Shown: piece by piece, positions 1 through 6,477 of the stretch
Numbering within the stretch: the first letter of the stretch is position 1
How the letters are laid out: each line of letters starts with the position of its first letter
Assembly: GCA_001563885.1 (NCBI GenBank)
Contig: LKMM01000059.1
Location: forward strand, 1 to 10,498
From: Natrialbaceae archaeon B1-Br10_E2g27
Lineage (GTDB): Archaea; Halobacteriota; Halobacteria; Halobacteriales; Natrialbaceae
DNA: 10,498 bases
Direction of reading: 5' to 3'
The notes under the pieces: model-generated
The model's database searches: none
Seen by the model: the letters and a program-made list of their open reading frames with translations, nothing else
Told to the model about the DNA's origin: nothing
Made by a program: the position numbers and the translations under genes

Positions 1-20
1 AAAGACGGTAGAACAGTCGG

Positions 21-485
21 CTACTCGACGAGATCTTCGAACTCCGGAAGGATGTCTTCGTCTTCTGATCCGTCGATCTCGTCTGTAGACCCTTCGGTCT
101 CGTCTGTGGATTCTTCAGTTTCGTCTGTGGCCTGTTCAGCCTCGTCGTCTTCATCAATAATTTCGACGAGGTTCACCTCGAGGGGGATGTTCTCGAGTCG
201 TTGGCCGATTTCTTTCCGGGCGATACGCGAGGCGTGTTCTTCGCGTTCGACGTTGAACACCGTCATCTCCAACTCGAGGGCAACGAGTGCCTCGTCGGCG
301 GCGATAAACGCGGGTGGAAGCTCCTCGCCCGATGGAGAGGTCCGCTCGCCCATGTTGATTTCGACGTAATTTAAATCAGGGTTCAACATCTCTCCTGTCT
401 TGGAGATGGCGATGCGAATCGCCTCGTCTTCCGTCTCCACGTCGAACACCGGCACTGCAGCTTCGACGACAACCCTGCAGTTCAT
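21..485 (-). CDS. DUF555 (UPF0212) family protein with acidic heptad-repeat tail
   Basis: Conserved archaeal protein of unknown function, about 154 residues from the ATG at 485. The core (residues 1-110) has the features I associate with DUF555/UPF0212: MNCRVVVEAAVPV at the start, then ISKTGEMLNPDLNYVEI, ERTSPSGEELPPAFIAADEA and REEHASRIARKEIGQRL. A GTG two codons further upstream (491) would add Met-Arg, but the ATG fits the family start better. Residues 111-154 form a very acidic tail holding three consecutive seven-residue repeats (TDETEES, TDETEGS, TDEIDGS, residues 120-140); tails of this kind vary in length among haloarchaea. No membrane segment or catalytic motif is visible. The gene is divergent from the DNA glycosylase at 601, with about 115 bases between the two starts. 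The minus-strand promoter is not clear: an AT-rich stretch (493-499) lies only about 10 bases before the ATG. Family call is firm; function unknown. Confidence 0.88.
   Translation of the reverse strand: MNCRVVVEAAVPVFDVETEDEAIRIAISKTGEMLNPDLNYVEINMGERTSPSGEELPPAFIAADEALVALELEMTVFNVEREEHASRIARKEIGQRLENIPLEVNLVEIIDEDDEAEQATDETEESTDETEGSTDEIDGSEDEDILPEFEDLVE
57..141 (-). repeat. 21-bp tandem repeat, three units, inside the DUF555 gene
   Basis: The octamer TCGTCTGT recurs on the + strand at 79, 100 and 121, exactly 21 bases apart. On the coding strand this gives three copies of a heptapeptide of the form TDE(T/I)(E/D)(E/G)S in the acidic tail. The units differ by a few bases, so they are diverged copies rather than a recent slippage product. 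The outer boundaries given are approximate. Confidence 0.75.
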
Positions 486-493
486 ACGCACAC

Positions 494-499
494 ATTATA
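494..499 (+). promoter_or_regulatory. TATA-like box in the DUF555/ogg divergent region
   Basis: TTATAT is the only strongly AT-rich hexamer in the intergenic region. For the + strand it would place transcription start near 520-526, which leaves a 15-20 base leader if the glycosylase started at the ATG at 541, or about 75-80 bases if it starts at 601. For the minus-strand gene it lies too close to the ATG (485) for a normal TATA position. Confidence 0.4.
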
Positions 500-600
500 T
501 CGCCTACAGTATCAAGGTTCGCCCCGGGACCGATACGGCGATGACGAGGAATCTACGCCCTTCGAAAGGCCCAAGCCCTGGCCCTCGAACACCCGGACAG

Positions 601-1485
601 ATGGAAACCGGGAAGCTTTCATGTGCCGACCTCGCGGGTGGATTCGACCTCTATCTGACCCTCGAGAGCGGCCAAACGTACCTTTGGCGGCGCGAAGACG
701 GCGACATGTATGGTGGCGAGCGCCCACCGGGGGTGTGGTACTCGACGGTCGTCGATGGTGACGTGATTCGGGTTCGACAACAGGGGGATGTCCTCGAGTG
801 GGAGTCGACGACCGACGCCGACCCAATCATCAGACGACTGCTCTGTCTCGACGACGACTTAGATGACATCGTCGCACGTGCGCCGCCGGATCCGTTGATC
901 CGCGAGGCATACGACGCCCACCGGGGGCTCCGCCTCGTCGAGGATCCACCTTTCGGGTGTCTGATCTCGTTTATCTGTTCGGCCCAGATGCGAGTGAGTC
1001 GCATCCATTCGATGACGGCCTCGCTCGCGGTCGAATACGGCGACACCATCGAGTTCGATGGCCCTACGTATCACGCGTTCCCGACGCCAGATCAGCTTGC
1101 GACGGCGACCGAAGCCGAACTGCGCGATCTCGGCTTGGGGTATCGGGCACCCTACGTCGTTCGGACGGCGGAGATGGTCGCAGACGGCGAGGCCCATCCC
1201 GGGAAAGCCCGCGACCTCGAGTACGAAGACGCTCGAGAGTATTTGACGCAGTTTGTCGGCGTCGGCGAGAAGGTAGCCGACTGTGTGTTGCTCTTTTCGC
1301 TTGGCTTCGAGGAAGCTGTCCCGCTTGATACGTGGATCAAAACGGCCATCGAGGAGTACTTTCCCGACTGCGATCGTGGCTCCTACGCTGAGACCTCGAA
1401 AGCGATCCGGAAGCGACTGGGAGGGGAGTATGCCGGCTACGCCCAGACGTACGTCTTCCACCATCTCCGGACCGGTGGGCGCTGA
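601..1485 (+). CDS. ogg: OGG1-type 8-oxoguanine DNA glycosylase/AP lyase
   Basis: Base-excision repair enzyme expected to remove 8-oxoguanine from DNA and nick the abasic site; HhH-GPD superfamily, 294 residues from the ATG at 601. The N-terminal domain has LESGQTYLWRREDG (22-34), like the OGG1 N-terminal fold. Then come FICSAQMRVSRIHSM (124-138), LGLGYRAPYVV (177-187) and the helix-hairpin-helix FVGVGEKVADC (218-228). Lys224 and Asp243 are 19 residues apart, matching human OGG1 Lys249 and Asp268; Cys228 matches human Cys253. The human Asn149-Asn150-Asn151 stretch is Gln-Met-Arg here. The reading frame is open back to 400, but that overlaps the divergent DUF555 gene; an in-frame ATG at 541 would add 20 Pro/Gly-rich residues without family character, so 601 is preferred. 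It ends 102 bases before the convergent usp gene. Specificity for 8-oxoguanine is inferred from the family. Confidence 0.9.
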   Translation: METGKLSCADLAGGFDLYLTLESGQTYLWRREDGDMYGGERPPGVWYSTVVDGDVIRVRQQGDVLEWESTTDADPIIRRLLCLDDDLDDIVARAPPDPLIREAYDAHRGLRLVEDPPFGCLISFICSAQMRVSRIHSMTASLAVEYGDTIEFDGPTYHAFPTPDQLATATEAELRDLGLGYRAPYVVRTAEMVADGEAHPGKARDLEYEDAREYLTQFVGVGEKVADCVLLFSLGFEEAVPLDTWIKTAIEEYFPDCDRGSYAETSKAIRKRLGGEYAGYAQTYVFHHLRTGGR

Positions 1486-1563
1486 TACTGCCGGACGTCC
1501 GTCGTGAACCGCCGCCCGAGGTGGCGATCACACGGGTATCCGATCGAACTCGAGGTCACGCGG

Positions 1564-1622
1564 CGTCGACTGGCGTCTTGACGATCATCAGTGGTCGTCG
1601 ACTGGCGTCTTGACGATCGTCA
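1564..1622. repeat. 32-bp-period direct duplication at the 3' end of a usp gene
   Basis: A 23-base sequence occurs identically at 1564-1586 and 1596-1618; with the next four bases the match is 26 of 27 (1564-1590 and 1596-1622). The copies start 32 bases apart. The right copy encodes the last residues of the usp gene (TIVKTPVDDH, then stop). The left copy, past the stop codon, still reads IVKTPVDAA followed by TGA in a different frame. It looks like a tandem duplication that gave the gene a new end. Confidence 0.85.
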
Positions 1623-2040
1623 CCGGTCGGTCGGAGATGTGGGCGACGCGTTCGGCAACGCTTCCTAACAGCTGTCGGTACTCACTCGAGCGGTGTTTCG
1701 AGCCGATGACCACGATGTCGATATCCGCGTCAGTTGTGTACTCGAGGATCTCCTCGTGTGGGATGCCGTGGCGAATGCTGGTCACTGTCGAGAGTCCCGC
1801 AGCGTCGGCCTGGGAGGTGATCGCCTCGACGGCGTCCCGGCCGGTCTGTTCGAGCGCTCGCTCGAGGCCCTCGAGTTCGTGGACGTACTCGTCGCCGGGG
1901 TAGGAGCTGTAGGCGTCGGCGTCGACGACATAGAGGACGTGCAACTCCGCATCGTAGCGGGATGCAGCATCGATAGCGTGGTCGATCGCACGGTCGACGC
2001 CGGGGCTCGAATCCGTCGGCAAGAGCAGGCGGTCGTACAT
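1588..2040 (-). CDS. Universal stress protein (UspA family), single domain, altered nucleotide motif
   Basis: Cytoplasmic Usp-fold protein of 150 residues, usual length for one domain. It begins MYDRLLLPTDSSPGVDRAIDHA, the strand-loop-helix where UspA proteins bind ATP via the Asp, and ends with VIGSKHRSSEYRQLLGSVAERVAHISDRPVTIVK. The ATP-binding consensus is G-2X-G-9X-G-(S/T). Gly113, Gly126 and Ser127 fit, but the second Gly is replaced by His116 and the usual THGRSG stretch reads SKHRSSE, so ATP binding may be weak or absent. The start ATG is 26 bases after a TTTATA box (leaderless promoter). The second usp gene lies 47 bases upstream on the same strand, so read-through is possible. The last residues derive from a local 32-bp duplication. 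Role: stress or energy-state signalling is known for the family; the partner here is unknown. Confidence 0.93.
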   Translation of the reverse strand: MYDRLLLPTDSSPGVDRAIDHAIDAASRYDAELHVLYVVDADAYSSYPGDEYVHELEGLERALEQTGRDAVEAITSQADAAGLSTVTSIRHGIPHEEILEYTTDADIDIVVIGSKHRSSEYRQLLGSVAERVAHISDRPVTIVKTPVDDH

Positions 2041-2047
2041 CGGGTGG

Positions 2048-2062
2048 GCTGGCCACGCCAGC
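2048..2062. promoter_or_regulatory. Inverted repeat between TATA box and start of the usp gene at 2040
   Basis: Perfect six-base dyad GCTGGC (2048-2053), CAC spacer, GCCAGC (2057-2062). It lies between the TATA box (2066-2071) and the start codon, where a bound repressor would block initiation. The regulator is unknown. Confidence 0.5.
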
Positions 2063-2065
2063 GAG

Positions 2066-2071
2066 TATAAA
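2066..2071 (-). promoter_or_regulatory. TATA box of the usp gene starting at 2040
   Basis: On the minus strand the hexamer reads TTTATA, 26-31 bases before the ATG, so the transcript would begin at or within a few bases of the start codon. This spacing is the classic haloarchaeal leaderless arrangement. Confidence 0.75.
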
Positions 2072-2087
2072 CCTTACACGATTCGTA

Positions 2088-2537
2088 CTATTCGCCGGCT
2101 TTGACCGCCAAGACGGGGACTGGACTCTTTCGGACGACCTTTTCCGTGACACTCCCGATCACGTGTCGGTCGATTCCCGACCGTCCGTGTGTCCCCATGA
2201 CGATGACGTCGATGTCGTGTTCGTCGACGTACTCGAGGATCGTTTCGGCGGGCGTTCCGTGTCGGATCGCTTCGACGACATCGACTCCCTGGGGCTGGGC
2301 GGCGTCGGTGATAGCGGCCGTGGCCTGTTCGCCTTCGTCCGTCTGTGCGTCCACGACGGACCCCCACTCTTTGCTTGCTGGTTCGGCACCTGCGGCGAAC
2401 CCGCCTAAGGGAATGGGTTCGATCGCACACAGGCCGTGGACAGTTGCGTCGTTTTGGACAGCCAACTGTATCCCTTCGGTGACTGCCGTATCGGCCGGTT
2501 CGCTCCCATCAGTCGGGATGAGTACGTTGTCGTACAT
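2088..2537 (-). CDS. Universal stress protein (UspA family), single domain, canonical ATP motif
   Basis: Usp-fold protein of 149 residues. It opens MYDNVLIPTDGSEPADTAV, the typical first strand and loop with Asp10-Gly-Ser, and carries the complete ATP-binding signature G-2X-G-9X-G-S as Gly115-Thr-His-Gly118, Gly128-Ser129 in VIVMGTHGRSGIDRHVIGSV. RHGTPAETILEYVDEHDID (92-110) is the usual helix and strand before it. The neighbouring usp gene downstream has lost the second Gly, so the pair may combine an ATP-binding and a non-binding subunit (inference). The start is the ATG at 2537; a GAGGA a few bases before it could act as a Shine-Dalgarno, and a weak TATA-like CTTTAG lies around 2569-2574. 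Family role: dimeric sensor or effector in stress, starvation or redox adaptation. Confidence 0.95.
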   Translation of the reverse strand: MYDNVLIPTDGSEPADTAVTEGIQLAVQNDATVHGLCAIEPIPLGGFAAGAEPASKEWGSVVDAQTDEGEQATAAITDAAQPQGVDVVEAIRHGTPAETILEYVDEHDIDVIVMGTHGRSGIDRHVIGSVTEKVVRKSPVPVLAVKAGE

Positions 2538-2702
2538 GGTTCCTCATGGGCGAACACGCAGGCGACAGCTAAAGAAGCCGCCACTAATTTTCAATTCGTA
2601 GTAGTGTGCGGAAGACGACCCGGTATCAGGTGTGGGTGATGGTCTGGAATTGCAACTCGTACGCCGGGTATTGACGATGCTGGGACGCCTTCGATACCCT
2701 GC

Positions 2703-3218
2703 ATGAACTTCGATGAGTTCACCGGGCAGATCCAGCACCGACTCGAGTTACCGGATACCGGTCGTGCGGTACGGGCGATTCGAGCCACGCTCATGACCCT
2801 CGGTCAGCGGATTCCCGAGGGCAATGCCGAGGATCTCGCTGCGTCGCTCCCGCTCGAGATCAAGTGGTACATGACAGGTGCCGTCCAGGAACACGGCCAG
2901 CGGTTTGACTGGCAGGAGTTCGTCGAACGCGTCAGCGATATCGAGAGCGTTGCCCCGGCCGAAGCCGCCTATCACGCGCGGATCGTCATCGACCTCGTCG
3001 AAACGGTCGTCCCGCCATCTGACTTCCAGCAACTCCGTGATCAACTTCCGGAGGGTGAGTCAGAAGAAAACTGGCGGAAGCTGTTCGAGGTGGTCGACGG
3101 CGGTGGCTGGAGTGATGCCCACGAGGCACAGACCGGCGGCGGCCCACAGCCCGATCCCGAAAGCGAGTCCACAGCGGAGCTAACTGAACATGACCAGTCG
3201 CCGGAGACAGACGAGTAA
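2703..3218 (+). CDS. DUF2267 domain protein
   Basis: Soluble acidic protein of 171 residues. It begins MNFDEFTGQIQHRLELPDTG and has RAIRATLMTLGQRIPEGNAEDLAASLPLEIKWYM, the helical repeat pattern of DUF2267 (repeated 'LxxLxxRLpxxeaxdLaaqLP' units): one unit around residues 20-55 and a second, less regular one around 80-125 (AYHARIVIDLV...LRDQLPEG). The C-terminal 40 residues are Pro/Glu/Gly-rich and look disordered. Function is unknown. In bacteria DUF2267 genes often lie near universal stress proteins and other stress genes, which fits the position here between two usp genes and a cation ATPase. The start ATG has only a weak TATA-like GTATTGA at 2668-2674. It converges on the ATPase with a 29-base gap that holds a five-base hairpin (3224-3236). 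Confidence 0.85.
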   Translation: MNFDEFTGQIQHRLELPDTGRAVRAIRATLMTLGQRIPEGNAEDLAASLPLEIKWYMTGAVQEHGQRFDWQEFVERVSDIESVAPAEAAYHARIVIDLVETVVPPSDFQQLRDQLPEGESEENWRKLFEVVDGGGWSDAHEAQTGGGPQPDPESESTAELTEHDQSPETDE

Positions 3219-3247
3219 CGATCTCGAGTCACTCGACGCTGTGGCAA

Positions 3248-5977
3248 TCAGTAGCGATCGAAGTATCGATCCTGGAGGGCGACGAAGCCAGCCATCAGGA
3301 TCGAGAAGACGGCGACGACGAGGCCGATTTGGAGCCAGTGGCCAACCGAAAGCGGCGTGACGCCAAAGAGCACGCTCAGTGGCGTATAGAGGACGAGCAA
3401 CTGCAGCGTGAGGGTGAGAGCGATTGCGCCAACCAGCCAGCGATTGTTCGAGAACGGGCCGAGGCCGTACCGTGTCCTGATCGCCCCGATACGGGCGATT
3501 GCCATGAACACGAACGCAGTAAAGACCATTGTCTGGGCGACCACCAGATCGCCGACGACCTGGTTGTAGTAATAAAACAGCGGCAACAGCGTGGCCGTGA
3601 TCAGGACGGCGATCCCGCCGATCGACGACATGATCCGGTCGGTGATAACGCCCTCGCCCGGCGGCCTGGGCGGGCGATCCATGACGTCGTCGGCTTCGGG
3701 GTCGACACCCAGGGTCAACGCGGGGATACCGTCCGTGATGACGTTAATCCATAGAAACATGATCGGCGTCATGACGAGCCCCGCGCCGGACATAATGCCC
3801 GAAAACAACAGGAGAACGTGTGCGCCATTGGCCGAGAGAAAGTAGTTGACGAACTTCCGGACGTTATCGAAGATCCGTCGGCCCTGCCGGACGGCATCCC
3901 GGATCGTCGCGAAGTTATCGTCGAGTAAGACGATATCTGAAGCCTGTTCGGTCACGTCCGTTCCGCGGATCCCCATCGCGACGCCCACATCGGCGTTTTT
4001 GATCGCCGGCGCATCGTTGACCCCGTCACCGGTCATCGCCACCGTATGGCCCTTTCGCTGTAGCGTCTGTAAGATCTGCGTCTTATGTTCCGGTGACGTC
4101 CGCGCGAAGATGTCGACGTCCTCGACGACCTCGGCGAGTTCCCCCTCGCTTAGCTCCTCGAGTTCGGGGCCAGTGAGTATGCGGGCTGACTCGAGGCCGA
4201 TCTCTCGGCCGACCGCGCGTGCGGTGGTCGCGTTGTCACCCGTGATCATGACGACGCCGATACCGGCGTTTAGACAGCCCTCGAGTGCACCTGCCACTTC
4301 CGGTCGGGGTGGGTCGAGCATTCCCTGCAGGCCGAGAAAGACCAGGTCCCGTTCATCGTCTTCGGGTATCGTCTCTGCTGCATCCGGTGTGAACGCAAAG
4401 CCCATGACACGGAGTGCGTCCTCGGCGAACGACTCGGTTCGGGCTTCGATTTCGGCTCGCCGATCCTCGGTGAGGTCGACAATCTCGCCGTCGACGTACT
4501 CACGGGTACAGCGCTCGAGGACGACCTCGGGAGCGCCTTTCGTGTAGGCGACGTGGCCGCCGTCGGGCGTCTCGTGGAGCGTAGTCATCCGTTTTCGCTC
4601 CGAGGTAAACTCGAGTTCGCCGACACGAGGGTAGCGTTTACGGAGTTCGGTGTGGTCGAAGCCGGCCTTCTGGGCGGCGACAAAGAGCGAAATTTCGGTG
4701 GGGTCGCCGAGGTAGGCCAGTTCGCCGTCTTTGGAGGCCGACTCGTTGCGGTCTTCGCGCCGGCCGAGTTCGACGTCGTTGCACAACAGTCCACAGCAAA
4801 GCAGTTTCTCGAGGCGGTCGACGTCGACCGACTCGCCATCGTGGCGGATCTCGCCGTCGGTGTCGTAGCCGGTGCCGGTAACGTCGTAGATTTCGCGGTT
4901 GGCCGCCAATCGGGTGACGGTCATCTCCTCTTCGGTCAGCGTTCCGGTCTTGTCGGTACAGATGACGTCGACGGAGCCAAGCGCCTCGACGATCGGGAGC
5001 CGGCGGACGAGTGCGTTCTGTTCGGCCATCCGTCGGGCACCGAGTGCAAGCGAGAGCGTAACGACGGCCGGAAGCCCCTCGGGGACGGCGGAGACGGCGA
5101 CGGCGACGGCGGTCATAAACACCTGTACTGGCTCGGTGTCGCCGATTACGAGTTCCGCAACCGCGATCATCGTCACGACGCCGATGACCGCCGCGGCGAT
5201 GATCTTGCCGAGTCGGTCGAGTTCGGCCTGAAACGGTGTGTCGCGTTCGTCTGCCTCCTCGAGTGCGGTTGCGATCTGGCCGATTTCGGTCTCGGGGCCA
5301 GTTTCGACGACGACGGCGATTCCAGACCCGCGCTCGACGACGGTATCTTTATGCAGGACGTTTTTGCGCTCGGCGATGGTGACGTCGTCGGGAAGCGTCT
5401 CCGGGGTCTTCGTGACACTAATACTCTCGCCGGTGAGTATCGATTCGTCGACGCGGAGATTCGACGACTCGAGCAGCCGTGCGTCGGCTGGAATGACGTC
5501 GCCTGAGTCGACGAAAATCACGTCGCCCGGGACGACTCGAGTGGCGTCGATTTCGGTCTTTTCCCCGTCGCGTCTGGCCATCGCGTACGTCGTCGACAGT
5601 TCTGCAAGCGCCTGGATGCTCTGTTCGGCGCGGTAGTCCTGGGCGAACCCAAACAGGGTGATGAACACCACGATGCCGGCGATGACGCCCGCGTCGATCG
5701 TCTCACCGATTGCCGCCATCACGCCCGCTGCAACGATCAACACCCAGATCAACACCGAGGTGTACTGCTCGAGGAAGATCCGAAGCGGCGAAGCACCCGA
5801 ATCGGTTTCGACTTCGTTCGGGCCGTATCGCTCGAGGCGGTCGCTAGCTTCCTCGGAGTCGAGGCCCGTTTTTGAGCTCTCGACGGTCTCGTAGATTTCC
5901 TCGAGCGATCGAGCGTGCCACTCGACTTCGGATTCGGACTCCGGACGCGGACGTTCGCTGTACTGGGTCTCTGCCAC
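3248..5977 (-). CDS. P2-type cation-transporting ATPase (Ca2+-ATPase-like, PMR1/PacL group)
   Basis: Membrane pump of 909 residues, usual length for P2 ATPases. Order of parts: N-terminal cation-ATPase domain (about 16-60), M1-M2 (70-112), actuator with TGES (182-185), M3-M4 with AVPEGLP (297-303), phosphorylation site DKTGT (Asp342), nucleotide domain with FTSERKRM (457-464) and KGAPE (480-484), TGDN (579-582), GDGVNDAP (650-657), M5-M6 (about 707-760) and four further C-terminal membrane segments. Against SERCA, site-II residues are kept (Glu300, Asn745, Asp749), as are Asn717 and Thr748, but the Glu771 position of site I is His720; spacing from Asn717 to Asn745 matches SERCA 768 to 796. 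This suggests one transported ion per cycle, as in PMR1/SPCA pumps. Substrate (Ca2+, Mn2+ or another cation) is inferred. The start is GTG; no good TATA box is visible, and the gene lies 129 bases after DUF35 on the same strand. Confidence 0.93.
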   Translation of the reverse strand: MAETQYSERPRPESESEVEWHARSLEEIYETVESSKTGLDSEEASDRLERYGPNEVETDSGASPLRIFLEQYTSVLIWVLIVAAGVMAAIGETIDAGVIAGIVVFITLFGFAQDYRAEQSIQALAELSTTYAMARRDGEKTEIDATRVVPGDVIFVDSGDVIPADARLLESSNLRVDESILTGESISVTKTPETLPDDVTIAERKNVLHKDTVVERGSGIAVVVETGPETEIGQIATALEEADERDTPFQAELDRLGKIIAAAVIGVVTMIAVAELVIGDTEPVQVFMTAVAVAVSAVPEGLPAVVTLSLALGARRMAEQNALVRRLPIVEALGSVDVICTDKTGTLTEEEMTVTRLAANREIYDVTGTGYDTDGEIRHDGESVDVDRLEKLLCCGLLCNDVELGRREDRNESASKDGELAYLGDPTEISLFVAAQKAGFDHTELRKRYPRVGELEFTSERKRMTTLHETPDGGHVAYTKGAPEVVLERCTREYVDGEIVDLTEDRRAEIEARTESFAEDALRVMGFAFTPDAAETIPEDDERDLVFLGLQGMLDPPRPEVAGALEGCLNAGIGVVMITGDNATTARAVGREIGLESARILTGPELEELSEGELAEVVEDVDIFARTSPEHKTQILQTLQRKGHTVAMTGDGVNDAPAIKNADVGVAMGIRGTDVTEQASDIVLLDDNFATIRDAVRQGRRIFDNVRKFVNYFLSANGAHVLLLFSGIMSGAGLVMTPIMFLWINVITDGIPALTLGVDPEADDVMDRPPRPPGEGVITDRIMSSIGGIAVLITATLLPLFYYYNQVVGDLVVAQTMVFTAFVFMAIARIGAIRTRYGLGPFSNNRWLVGAIALTLTLQLLVLYTPLSVLFGVTPLSVGHWLQIGLVVAVFSILMAGFVALQDRYFDRY

Positions 5978-6106
5978 GGGTAGCTATCGTTGGTGTGGGA
6001 ATTCCGTTCTGGTTGGCAGCGTCGACGTTCGACAGCCGGCTCGGTTCGACGACACGGGGCCTCGCCGCCGGAGGGCTGTCTCAACGGTGAGTTCCGGACG
6101 TATTGC

Positions 6107-6475
6107 TCAGTCCGATGGGGTGAACGTAATCAGCCAGTGATCGCCATCGGATTCGACGCCGAGGCGCACCTCCTCACCGCGTTCGACTGTCTCGGCACCG
6201 CGGAGTTGACCCGTAAGTCGTACGCCTTCCTCGAACGTCGCGATGACGATCGTATACGGCGTCTCCTCGGCGTATCTCGGCGTCGAACTGAAGATCGTCG
6301 TTTCGGCGGTCACCGTCGCCGTCTCCGAAAGCGGTCGTTGCTCGAGCGATCGACCCGCACAGTCCGGACAGACCGTCCGCGGTGGCAAGGCGACCTGGCC
6401 ACACTCCTCGCAGGCGAGGTAGATGGGGTCGCCGTCGGCGATGTGCTCGGCGACGTCGACGAACCACTCCTGCAT
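6107..6475 (-). CDS. DUF35 zinc-ribbon/OB-fold protein, thiolase partner subunit
   Basis: Small protein of 122 residues from the ATG at 6475. Residues 1-40 hold a helix and a four-cysteine zinc ribbon (Cys22-x2-Cys25 and Cys36-x2-Cys39, in ACEECGQ and VCPDCAGR). Residues 43-120 form the OB-fold (AETTIFSSTP, YTIVIATFEEGVRLTGQL, GEEVRLGVE), as in DUF35 proteins. In archaea such proteins bind thiolases: DUF35 bridges thiolase and HMG-CoA synthase in methanogens, and in Haloferax mediterranei the beta subunits of PhaA and BktB carry an OB-fold domain needed for activity. Here the ATG follows the thiolase stop by two bases, a tight translational pairing. The frame is open back to 6514, but that start lies inside the thiolase and gives a non-family extension. 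All four zinc ligands are present. Confidence 0.92.
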   Translation of the reverse strand: MQEWFVDVAEHIADGDPIYLACEECGQVALPPRTVCPDCAGRSLEQRPLSETATVTAETTIFSSTPRYAEETPYTIVIATFEEGVRLTGQLRGAETVERGEEVRLGVESDGDHWLITFTPSD

Positions 6476-6477
6476 CG

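Noticed and set aside
400..600. N-terminal extension of the glycosylase back to 400
   Set aside because: It overlaps the divergent DUF555 coding region and has no family similarity; 601 begins the OGG-like fold, with 541 as a lesser alternative.
3224..3236. TCGAG-TCA-CTCGA hairpin between DUF2267 and the ATPase as a terminator
   Set aside because: The stem is only five pairs and is built on the very common CTCGAG hexamer, with no T-tract.
3846..5506. Long open frames on the + strand opposite the ATPase (3846-4547 and 4553-5506)
   Set aside because: They are antisense shadows typical of GC-rich haloarchaeal genes; the products are low-complexity without recognisable domains, while the minus strand encodes a complete ATPase.
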